DNA of 64,000 nt from Sphingorhabdus sp. SMR4y (lineage in GTDB: Bacteria; Pseudomonadota; Alphaproteobacteria; Sphingomonadales; Sphingomonadaceae), in contig NZ_CP022336.1 in NCBI RefSeq assembly GCF_002218195.1, positions 3,157,001 through 3,221,000 on the forward strand, given 5' to 3'. This document shows positions 57,055-64,000 of this stretch, one piece after another (position 1 is the first letter of the stretch; the number at the start of each line of letters is the position of its first letter). Below the pieces are notes generated by a model. That model was given only the letters and a program-made list of their open reading frames with translations. It was not told where the DNA came from and searched no databases. The position numbers and the translations under genes were made by a program.

Positions 57055-57591
57055 ATGGCGCTAAGCAATATTGACCGGTTGAATGACGGGCAGCGCGATT
57101 GTCTGCGGCTTGTGCTGGCGCACCTCAATTCCAAGGAGATTGCACGCGAACTGGGTATTTCACCGCACACTGTGGATCAGCGATTGCGCACCGCCATGCG
57201 GATTCTGAACGTGCCGTCCCGGTTCGAGGCGGCGCGCAAGTTCGCCGCTGAAGATCAGCAGCAGGCGTATCAACCGTTGATATATCAAGCGTCGCGGGTT
57301 GAGCCTGCCGGAGAAATTGGGGAACAGGAACCGTCATCCCGGACAAGCCAGGATAGGAAAGCCGGCGCAACGGATGATTGTGCGGATGCGAAAAGCGGAA
57401 GTGTTGTCCAGGCCTCGGAGCCATTCGAAGTCTCGTACAGGTCACTTCCCCTTCCACGATTTCGCGGCGAGGAAAACCGTCTGGCGGTTGTCGCGCGATT
57501 GGGCTGGATATTGGCCATTGCGATCGGTGGCGCTTTGTCTTTCGGCGGACTTGTCGCCGGACTGGAAGCGCTCTCCCGGTTGAAGGGCTAA
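57055..57591 (+). CDS. LuxR-type HTH protein with C-terminal membrane anchor
   Basis: A 178-residue protein. The N-terminal LuxR/GerE HTH has LNDGQRDCLRLVLAHLNSKE, IARELGISPHTVDQRLRTAM and RILNVPSRFEAARKFA. A low-complexity linker rich in Ser, Ala and Glu follows, and a single transmembrane helix close to the C-terminus (LGWILAIAIGGALSFGGLVA). There is no receiver or autoinducer domain. The arrangement tethers a DNA-binding domain to the membrane; target genes are unknown. Confidence 0.88.
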   Translation: MALSNIDRLNDGQRDCLRLVLAHLNSKEIARELGISPHTVDQRLRTAMRILNVPSRFEAARKFAAEDQQQAYQPLIYQASRVEPAGEIGEQEPSSRTSQDRKAGATDDCADAKSGSVVQASEPFEVSYRSLPLPRFRGEENRLAVVARLGWILAIAIGGALSFGGLVAGLEALSRLKG

Positions 57592-57677
57592 ATGATACCC
57601 CGGTCCGGCCGACGCATTCGCACGTCGACAAATTCACACCCGTGCGCGTGTGATGTTGTAGCCTTAGGAAAGGAACG

Positions 57678-58040
57678 ATGATGCTGAAACAACGACGTGA
57701 AGCAGCCGAGAATTTGGCAAACAGGCTATTTGCAGCGGAACAGGCCATCGACGATGCCATATGCAAAGTGGCGGATCTTGCCGGCTATATGCCGCTTGCG
57801 CGGGCGCAAGCCAAACTCTCGGCTGTTGTCGGCCAGAACGCGATTGATCAGGCGGCTGCGACCCTGTCGGCATTGGTCGAGGCCAGGGGAAATCTGGTCT
57901 CGAGCCATAATCATCTCGCAGAAACGCGCGATCAAATTGGACTGCAGGCCATGGCCATGGGGAGCGGCGATATGAAGCCGACATATTTTGGCCCGATGAA
58001 GGCGGAGAAAATAGTCAATATGGCTGACCATGCTGCCTAA
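57678..58040 (+). CDS. Small helical protein of unknown function
   Basis: A 120-residue, Ala-rich, predicted all-helical cytoplasmic protein (EAAENLANRLFAAEQAIDDA; VGQNAIDQAAATLSALVEAR), with no signal peptide and no recognised domain. It is 86 bases after the LuxR-HTH gene in the same direction with a GGAAAGGAACGATG start region. It could be co-transcribed with that gene. Function is unknown. Confidence 0.72.
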   Translation: MMLKQRREAAENLANRLFAAEQAIDDAICKVADLAGYMPLARAQAKLSAVVGQNAIDQAAATLSALVEARGNLVSSHNHLAETRDQIGLQAMAMGSGDMKPTYFGPMKAEKIVNMADHAA

Positions 58041-58102
58041 ATGCTTGCGAGCCTGATTGTGACAAGCACGATTGGATTGGCTTTTGGCACAGGTGATGGG
58101 CG

Positions 58103-58546
58103 GTGATCGCCGACGCGTTCTGGGTCTATGTATACTACTCATTTTTGTTCGTCTGCTGTGGTTATGCCGTATGGAAAGGCGCTCACTCGGAATATGTCGG
58201 TGCTGCAATTATGGTGATTGGGTCGCTATCGTCTTTAGCCGTCGGTAGCTTTCTGGGAACACCATGGATTAATATCGAAGTAGAAATATTCGCCATAGAT
58301 ATCCTTGCGCTCGTGGCTTTAAGCTGGCTGTCCTTAAAATCCAGTCGCTTCTGGCCAATTTGGGCAACTGCCTTTCATCTGCTCGCGGTGAGTATTCATG
58401 CCGCAATGTTGGTGGCACCGCAGATCAAACCCTGGGCCTTTGCCACAGGATCCGTCTTTTGGGCCTACCCGATGCTGTTGGCGCTGGCAGTGGGAGCTCG
58501 TGAAAATAAACCTGCGCGTAAGGAGCGCATATTGCGGTCCGGCTAG
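58103..58546 (+). CDS. Small integral membrane protein of unknown function
   Basis: A 147-residue protein with about four transmembrane helices (FWVYVYYSFLFVCCGYAVW; VGAAIMVIGSLSSLAVGSFL; IFAIDILALVALSWLSL; ATGSVFWAYPMLLALAVGA). The start is a GTG at 58103. No family is recognised. It lies between the small helical protein and the NfrB-like gene, all in the same direction. Confidence 0.72.
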   Translation: MIADAFWVYVYYSFLFVCCGYAVWKGAHSEYVGAAIMVIGSLSSLAVGSFLGTPWINIEVEIFAIDILALVALSWLSLKSSRFWPIWATAFHLLAVSIHAAMLVAPQIKPWAFATGSVFWAYPMLLALAVGARENKPARKERILRSG

Positions 58547-58634
58547 CGCCACCGTTTAGCGAACCAGTTGTTTCTTGTGCATTCCAGAAAATGACCCGCA
58601 GAGGCCCGCTTCTGCGAATAGCCGGAGTATATTC

Positions 58635-60062
58635 ATGGCAAGCGACCAAATTTTTCCGTTTCTTGACTTCCTGCAGAAGGAATTGCTGCTGTTCGCCAGC
58701 CTGTCCTTTCTGGTCGGGGCCGTCGACGATGTGATGTTCGACGGCCTGTGGCTCTTCCATCGCCTGAAACGCAAATTGTTCGTCTATTCGCGCTACGAAC
58801 GGGCGACTGTGGAAGCGCTCGAAAATCCGTCACCCGATCGCCGCCTGGCGATATTCGTGCCGGCGTGGAAAGAAGCGGCGGTGATAGGTGGAATGCTGCG
58901 ATGTTGTCTGCAGCGCTGGACCGGGAGCGGATACCGTATATACGTGGGCTGCTATCCCAATGACTCCGAAACGGTTGCCGCCGTGGCGGCCGCTGCCACC
59001 GGCAGCGAGAAAATCCGGCTGGTCATGTGCCGGCAGAACGGACCGACAACAAAGGCGGATTGCCTCAATCATCTCTGGGAAGCCCTGTGTCGTGACGAGA
59101 TCGAGGAAAAGAGAAATTATGCCGCAATCATCTTGCACGATGCCGAGGATATTGTGCATCCCGAGGCCTTGCGGCTTTTCAGACATCTGATTGGACGCGC
59201 CGTACTGATCCAATTGCCGGTCATCCCCCGGCGGGCAAAAGGATCGCGCTGGATCGCCGGCCATTATGGCGATGAGTTTGCCGAACTCCACGGCAAGCAA
59301 ATGGTGCTGCGGGAAGCGCTCGGCGCGTCCATACCTTCTGCTGGTGTCGGCTGCGCCTTCGCCAGGGAAGGCCTGCAGAAACTGTCGGTCAGAACCCATG
59401 GCAAACCGTTCGACGCCGGAAGCCTGACCGAAGACTATGAGCTGGGTCTCCACCTGACCGGCGGGGAGGCGCGCGGCATATTTGCCCGGTTACGGGACCA
59501 ATATGGCCAGCTGGTAGCCACGCAGGAATTCTTCCCGGAAAAACTGGAAGATGCTATACGCCAGAAAAGCCGGTGGATGGCGGGCATTTCCCTGTCCGGA
59601 TGGGACCGCCTGGGCTGGAAGAACAGCTGGCGGGAGAACTGGATGCGGCTGCGGGATCGCAAGGCCAGTTTTGCCGCCATCATTATCGCCATCGCCTATA
59701 TTGCCATCATATTGATGGGCCTATTGCTGCTCGCTGAACTGACCGGAATATATCGTCCGGAGCCCATGTCCCGCTCTCTGGCGATATTGCTCTTTCTCAA
59801 TCTCGGGTTTCTGATGTGGCGGCTGCTGATGAAATTCTGCTTCGTGTTTTCGTTATACGGTCTGCGCGAAGCCTTCTTGTCGATACCCCGGACAATCGTG
59901 GCCAATCTGATCAACATCATGGCGGTCTGGCGCGCCCTCAGCCAATATGTCCGTCAATTGGCCGGTCAGCCCGCCCGGTGGGAGAAAACCAGCCATTTCT
60001 ATCCCGATGCCGGAGAAGTCCAGCAACTCAGGCCGCAATCCTTTGCGGGTGATGGAGGCTGA
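58635..60062 (+). CDS. Membrane glycosyltransferase, NfrB-like
   Basis: About 475 residues from ATG 58635 (MASDQIFPFLDFLQK); the frame is open to 58575. GT2-type catalytic features: RRLAIFVPAWKEAAVIGGML, IILHDAEDIVHPEAL (DxD-like), GSLTEDYELGLHL and the QKSRWMAG motif (Q-x-x-R-W). An N-terminal and several C-terminal transmembrane helices follow. This matches the glycosyltransferase part of NfrB, the phage N4 adsorption factor. The next gene overlaps by 11 bases and encodes a barrel-like protein. Confidence 0.9.
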   Translation: MASDQIFPFLDFLQKELLLFASLSFLVGAVDDVMFDGLWLFHRLKRKLFVYSRYERATVEALENPSPDRRLAIFVPAWKEAAVIGGMLRCCLQRWTGSGYRIYVGCYPNDSETVAAVAAAATGSEKIRLVMCRQNGPTTKADCLNHLWEALCRDEIEEKRNYAAIILHDAEDIVHPEALRLFRHLIGRAVLIQLPVIPRRAKGSRWIAGHYGDEFAELHGKQMVLREALGASIPSAGVGCAFAREGLQKLSVRTHGKPFDAGSLTEDYELGLHLTGGEARGIFARLRDQYGQLVATQEFFPEKLEDAIRQKSRWMAGISLSGWDRLGWKNSWRENWMRLRDRKASFAAIIIAIAYIAIILMGLLLLAELTGIYRPEPMSRSLAILLFLNLGFLMWRLLMKFCFVFSLYGLREAFLSIPRTIVANLINIMAVWRALSQYVRQLAGQPARWEKTSHFYPDAGEVQQLRPQSFAGDGG

Positions 60063-61188
60063 TCCCTTGCTGGCGACCACCGCCGGTGCGCCTCTCCGCG
60101 CGATGGCCGGTCTGGCGGTGATCTGGATAATGGTGCGCGCCCTCTCTTGGTATGGCTCGGCACATATTGTCTCGAGACCGCCAGGGCGGGAGGCCGTAAG
60201 CGCAGTGCAACAAGCCGGGGAAATCGCCAAGTCACCAGCCTTCGCCCGGTCCTTGACCAGTTCGACCGATAATCAGCTGCAGGAGAAACAGGGCCCCGGC
60301 CTGCGGTCCGTCTCTATGGTACAGGATGATGCGAGCGGCGTATCAACAGCAGCAAATATGGCCACACTCGTACCGGATCGCTTGTTCTGGCGATGGCAGG
60401 ACCCAGAAGACGTCCGCAGATTTTTCCTGCAGACCTCGGTTGCCCGAACGGGCACGGGCTTCCGCGTTCGGCTTAGCAAGGATCCGCCGATCCTGATCCC
60501 GCCTGTCCCAGACCATCCCGACAGGATCGCGGCCTATTTCTGGATTTTCGCGCGGCAGAATTCGGGCGCTGCAAGGGCGTTTCAAAGTGATGGCGGGCAA
60601 TCAATAGCCAATGGCCAATATGGCGGCAGTCAGGCCGGCGCGATCTTGTCCTATCGGCTGTTGGACCGGCGGTTACCGGAAATGTCGTTATATGGACGCT
60701 TTTCGGCGGCGCTCGATCCGTGGAGCGAACAGGAAATGGCGATGGGCACTCGCATCCGGCCGGTCCAGGACCTTCCTTTCGCGCTGCACGCTGAACAGCG
60801 TTTCGATATAGGCCGGGGCAATGCTTCGGGGACGGCTTTTTTTGTGACCGGCGGCAACGGTCCGGACCGGGTCGCCGAAGAATTCGTGCTCGAGACATAT
60901 GCGCAGGGTGGCTATATTCTTGGTCCGCATGAAACCTATTTCTTTGACGGAGCCGCGACCTTGCAGCGCCCCATAGCGACGCTCGGGGTGGCGAAACTCT
61001 CCCTGGGGCCGGGGGCCTGGGCCGGCGGGCAGCGCAATGTCCACCGTCTCGATGTCGGCCCGCGAATCGATCTTGCCGTTCCTGTCGGGACTTTGTCAGC
61101 GCGTCTCGCCCTGGATTGGCGCACCCGCGTGGCCGGCAATGCGCGGCCCGGAAGTGGAGCAACCATAACCTTTTCGTCCGGCTTTTGA
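60052..61188 (+). CDS. Probable outer-membrane protein partner of the NfrB-like glycosyltransferase
   Basis: About 378 residues from ATG 60052 (MEADPLLATTAG), overlapping the NfrB-like stop by 11 bases; longer in-frame starts lie inside that gene. A hydrophobic segment (MAGLAVIWIMVRALSWYG) may anchor or export it. The C-terminal 200 residues alternate strands and turns (GAILSYRLLDRRLPEMSLYG; GYILGPHETYFFDGAATL) and end SGATITFSSGF with a terminal Phe, as in outer-membrane barrels. It resembles the C-terminal domain of NfrA-like proteins, but this assignment is tentative. Confidence 0.72.
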   Translation: MEADPLLATTAGAPLRAMAGLAVIWIMVRALSWYGSAHIVSRPPGREAVSAVQQAGEIAKSPAFARSLTSSTDNQLQEKQGPGLRSVSMVQDDASGVSTAANMATLVPDRLFWRWQDPEDVRRFFLQTSVARTGTGFRVRLSKDPPILIPPVPDHPDRIAAYFWIFARQNSGAARAFQSDGGQSIANGQYGGSQAGAILSYRLLDRRLPEMSLYGRFSAALDPWSEQEMAMGTRIRPVQDLPFALHAEQRFDIGRGNASGTAFFVTGGNGPDRVAEEFVLETYAQGGYILGPHETYFFDGAATLQRPIATLGVAKLSLGPGAWAGGQRNVHRLDVGPRIDLAVPVGTLSARLALDWRTRVAGNARPGSGATITFSSGF

Positions 61189-61291
61189 GCGATCCGGGAT
61201 CCGGTGCTATCCGGTGTTCGGATTGATTTCGTACCGCGCAGGCAGCAACGCCCTTTATCCCGTCACAAAAAGAGATTAGTCCAATATCTAT

Positions 61292-62206
61292 ATGGACATA
61301 TATCTGCCAATCGCCAATCTATCGGTAAATGCGTTCGTCATCGTCCTTCTCGGCGGGCTGGTTGGTATTTTGTCCGGGATGTTCGGCGTCGGCGGCGGGT
61401 TCCTTACCACGCCGCTGCTGATCTTTTACGGAATACCGCCAACGGTCGCGGCGGCATCTGCATCCACCCAGGTTACCGGAGCGAGCATTTCCGGTGTGGC
61501 TGCCCATATGCGCCGCAAGGGAGTCGATTTTCGGATGGGCGCGATACTGGTGGTCGGTGGTATTGTCGGCACCATAGTCGGGACCGGGCTGTTCCAGATT
61601 TTGCAGACCTGGGGGCAGATCGATACCGTGATCAACGTTCTATATGTGCTCATGCTGTCCAGCATCGGTGGCCTGATGTTCAAGGAATCTCTGCAAAGCG
61701 TGCGCGCGTTGCGCGCCGGCAAGCCGATGCCTGCCCGGAAGCGCCGGCACCACCCGCTGGTTGCCAACCTGCCCTTCCGGTGGCGATTTTACCGGTCCGG
61801 TCTGTATATCTCACCCATCGCTCCCTTCATCCTTGGTTTGCTGACCGGTATTTTGACGATGCTGCTGGGTGTCGGCGGCGGGTTCATCATGGTACCGGCG
61901 ATGTTGTACCTGTTGGGCATGGGCGCGCAGGTGGTGGTCGGGACCTCGTTATTCCAGATACTGTTTGTCACTATCGCGTCGACCATGATGCACAGCATGA
62001 CGACGCGGGCGGTTGATATCGTTCTGGCCTCCCTGCTGCTGCTGGGCAGCGTGACCGGTGCCCAGCTTGGCGCAAAATTCGCGCAACGGATGCGGCCGGA
62101 ATATTTGCGGCTGGCGCTGGCCTCCATGGTACTGCTGGTCGCAATACGCATGGCCCTGGGCCTCGGTTTCCAGCCTGCCGAAATCTATACGGTGCAACTC
62201 CTGTGA
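61292..62206 (+). CDS. TauE/SafE (TSUP) family permease
   Basis: A 304-residue membrane protein with two related halves, each with the family motif: GILSGMFGVGGGFLTTPLL near residue 25 and GILTMLLGVGGGFIMVPAM near residue 190. TSUP proteins move sulfite, sulfonates or organic acids across the inner membrane. It overlaps the next gene by 4 bases (ATGA/GTGA type), and the pairing with a TIGR02186 protein is conserved in alphaproteobacteria. Confidence 0.93.
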   Translation: MDIYLPIANLSVNAFVIVLLGGLVGILSGMFGVGGGFLTTPLLIFYGIPPTVAAASASTQVTGASISGVAAHMRRKGVDFRMGAILVVGGIVGTIVGTGLFQILQTWGQIDTVINVLYVLMLSSIGGLMFKESLQSVRALRAGKPMPARKRRHHPLVANLPFRWRFYRSGLYISPIAPFILGLLTGILTMLLGVGGGFIMVPAMLYLLGMGAQVVVGTSLFQILFVTIASTMMHSMTTRAVDIVLASLLLLGSVTGAQLGAKFAQRMRPEYLRLALASMVLLVAIRMALGLGFQPAEIYTVQLL

Positions 62207-62976
62207 CGCTGTGTCATCGCCTTCTGGGTCGCTTGCTGGCGGTCTTCGGCATGGCTGTGCTTACGATAGCCGCAACCCCGGTGCTGGTCCCCGAAGTGTC
62301 GCAGGACCGGATCAGCATCAAGGGCGATTTCAATGGCGCACAATTGCTGCTCTTCGGCGCCATTACCTATCCACCGGGGACCCGCAACACCGACAAGGCC
62401 GATATCGTGGTCGTGCTGAAGGGACCGGTCAATTCGATCGTTGTCCGCGAGAAACAGCAGATCGCCGGGATATGGATCAATGCAGCGAGCAGCGAATTTC
62501 GTTCCGCCCCCGGTTTTTACGCGATTGCATCGTCGAAACCGGTCGACGAAATTGTCGATGGCAAAACCGCGGATATATATGAGCTGGGCCTGCACCATTT
62601 GCAGCTTTCTCCCGCCGGTGCGATTGACAGCCGCGAACTCGATCGCTTTGTTGACGGTCTGGTCGACCTGAACTCGCGAGGAAATCTGTTCAAGAATCTG
62701 CCCAATAGCGTCAAGATCACCAACAGCGTGCTCTATCAGGCGCGGATCAATCTGCCAGCCAGTGTGCCGGTCGGAGATTATACAGCAGAAACCTTCCTCG
62801 TCATCGATGGCCGGGTGGAGGCAGCCGAGGTCAAGGAAATCACCATCGAGAAGACAGGGATGGGGCGCTTCATTACCAATTTATCCCAGAATTACGGCTT
62901 TCTCTATGGGCTTATCGCCGTGCTCATTTCGATTTTCCTTGGCTGGTCTGCAGGCTATCTGTTTCGCAAGATGTAA
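62203..62976 (+). CDS. TIGR02186 family membrane protein
   Basis: A 257-residue protein. Signal peptide (LLAVFGMAVLTIAATPVLVP), a beta-rich periplasmic domain (RISIKGDFNGAQLLLFGAIT; VVVLKGPVNSIVVREKQQIA; WINAASSEFRSAPGFYAIAS), and a C-terminal transmembrane helix (YGLIAVLISIFLGWSAGYLF). This is the alphaproteobacterial TIGR02186 family, regularly encoded after a TSUP permease and probably its partner. The start (GTG) overlaps the permease stop. Confidence 0.92.
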   Translation: MTLCHRLLGRLLAVFGMAVLTIAATPVLVPEVSQDRISIKGDFNGAQLLLFGAITYPPGTRNTDKADIVVVLKGPVNSIVVREKQQIAGIWINAASSEFRSAPGFYAIASSKPVDEIVDGKTADIYELGLHHLQLSPAGAIDSRELDRFVDGLVDLNSRGNLFKNLPNSVKITNSVLYQARINLPASVPVGDYTAETFLVIDGRVEAAEVKEITIEKTGMGRFITNLSQNYGFLYGLIAVLISIFLGWSAGYLFRKM

Positions 62977-63087
62977 ATCCTGACCGATGGCCTTCAGTCC
63001 ATGCCTGCTTCCCCAATGCGGCAGTAAATCTTCCTTAACCATGATCGACTAGTCCTGTGGCCTGACCAGTAAAACAGGAAAACACCG

Positions 63088-64000
63088 ATGTCCGATATGG
63101 GTTCCCATAATTTCCACGCCGCGAGGTCTCTCGCGGATTCTGAAGCTCTACCACAAGAGGGGGAGAACCAGGGGGCCGTTTCGAAGCGCAGCGAAGGCCA
63201 CAAGATCGGCGAGGTTATTGAAATTGCCGGTTCTGGCTCGAAAGTCATCATGGATACTGCTGTACTTGCAGGACTTCAGGACCATGTCGATCCGACGATA
63301 AAAACCGCAGGTCAAGTCGGCAGCCAGGTGAAAATCCGCGTAGGTAAAACATGGCTGCTAGCCAATATCCGGACCCAGAGGCTGTTTGAAGGCCAATCCG
63401 GGCTGGTCGTTGCCGAGATCGATTTTCTCGGTGAAGGCGACGAAGAAAAACTGACCGGCCAGATTTACAATTTCCGCCGGGGTGTGACCCGCTATCCGAC
63501 ACCAGCGTCGGAAGTTTATGCTGTAACGACCGCAGACCTCAAGCAGATTTATGCTTCCGACGGGCGAGCCAATATAGAGGTTGGCACGGTCTATCCGACC
63601 GATGATATTCGTGGCGCACTTTATATCGACGCTATGCTTGGCAAACATTTCGCGCTTCTGGGCTCTACCGGTACCGGTAAGTCGACGGCAGCGGCTTTGA
63701 TCCTCCACAAAATCTGCGATCTTGCGCCCGAAGGCCATATCCTGATGATTGATCCGCATGGTGAATATTCGGCTGCCTTCGCGGGTAATGGCAAATTGTT
63801 TGACGTGAACAATCTCAATCTGCCTTACTGGTTGATGAATTTCCGCGAGCATTGCGAGGTGTTTGTCCAGTCCAAGGGCGACGCCAAGCAAATAGATTGT
63901 GATATTCTGGCGAAATGCCTGCTGGCGGCAAAAGCCAAAAGTCAGGGGGCTGCCGGCATCACCAAGCTGACTGTCGATTCGCCGGTGCCATATCTGCTGT
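63088..64000 (+). CDS. HerA/DUF87-type ATPase, N-terminal part (cut by window edge)
   Basis: The frame is open from ATG 63088 (ACAGGAA eight bases upstream) to the window end, 304 codons. An N-terminal beta-barrel (HAS-barrel-like: KIGEVIEIAGSGSKVIMDTA) is followed by GALYIDAMLGKHFALLGSTG and Walker A GSTGTGKST (residues 192-200), then Walker B HILMIDPHGEYSAAF. HerA-type ATPases are hexameric translocases for DNA ends, and some act in defence; the neighbours here give no hint of a partner nuclease. The C-terminus is outside the window. Confidence 0.88.
   Translation, partial: MSDMGSHNFHAARSLADSEALPQEGENQGAVSKRSEGHKIGEVIEIAGSGSKVIMDTAVLAGLQDHVDPTIKTAGQVGSQVKIRVGKTWLLANIRTQRLFEGQSGLVVAEIDFLGEGDEEKLTGQIYNFRRGVTRYPTPASEVYAVTTADLKQIYASDGRANIEVGTVYPTDDIRGALYIDAMLGKHFALLGSTGTGKSTAAALILHKICDLAPEGHILMIDPHGEYSAAFAGNGKLFDVNNLNLPYWLMNFREHCEVFVQSKGDAKQIDCDILAKCLLAAKAKSQGAAGITKLTVDSPVPYLL

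Overview
The window is a bacterial chromosome segment whose gene content points to an alphaproteobacterium of the Sphingomonadales (Sphingopyxis / Parasphingorhabdus-like). The reasons are a FecI-FecR-TonB-receptor module, a PF14907 nucleotidyltransferase/ABC exporter pair, LuxR-HTH/membrane-anchor proteins, a TauE-family permease next to a TIGR02186 protein, many exported proteins of unknown function, and moderately high GC. This is inference from gene families; there is no rRNA or marker gene here. I see no tRNA, rRNA or CRISPR array.

Layout. (1) 1-949, minus strand: the left edge of a mobile element, with the overlapping trio DUF3489 / DUF2924 / large serine recombinase (cut by the window start). 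(2) 1287-10789, minus strand: the least explained part. A membrane-anchored winged-helix/TPR regulator is followed by nine consecutive genes for exported proteins, six larger and three small and Cys-rich. Several overlap by 4-8 bases and several are paralogues of each other. A tandem 10-bp repeat lies between regulator and operon. Upstream in the same direction are a zinc-ribbon protein and a TPR-CHAT putative protease whose 5' end is replaced by an IS3-family element (14714-16161). (3) 16306-22369: a MarR repressor divergent from an alpha/beta hydrolase, hotdog thioesterase, efflux adaptor lipoprotein and RND pump, i.e. a regulated efflux/detoxification operon, by eye more AT-rich than the rest. 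(4) 22596-26750: mobile-element debris, with a tyrosine integrase broken by one stop codon, an internally deleted IS3 remnant, a DUF5681/ParB-methyltransferase pair typical of phages, and tandem repeats TTCCCTGTAAA. (5) 26754-34102: autotransporter, ECF sigma factor, FecR anti-sigma factor and TonB-dependent receptor, then (34268-36208) an AsmA-like protein.

(6) 36610-39531: an NAD(P)-binding/DJ-1/VOC stress-type operon divergent from a LysR regulator, with a perfect LysR-type box between. (7) 39722-42740: nucleotidyltransferase plus ABC exporter, a pair usually seen in peptide-export loci but here without the maturation enzymes. (8) 42785-56733: mostly metabolic genes (GNAT-nitrilase fusion, atypical SDR, ExbD, DUF3667, PhoD phosphatase, S9 peptidase, AlaC-type aminotransferase, GST, HCCA isomerase, crotonase, thioesterase, MFS). 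(9) 57055-64000: LuxR-HTH membrane protein, two small unknowns, an NfrB-like glycosyltransferase with a barrel-like partner, TauE permease plus TIGR02186 protein, and the start of a HerA/DUF87 ATPase cut by the window end.

The best candidate for an undescribed system is region 2: a transmembrane transcription factor with periplasmic TPRs next to a coupled operon encoding a paralogous family of Cys-bearing exported proteins, flanked by a TPR-CHAT protease and bordered by mobile elements on both sides.
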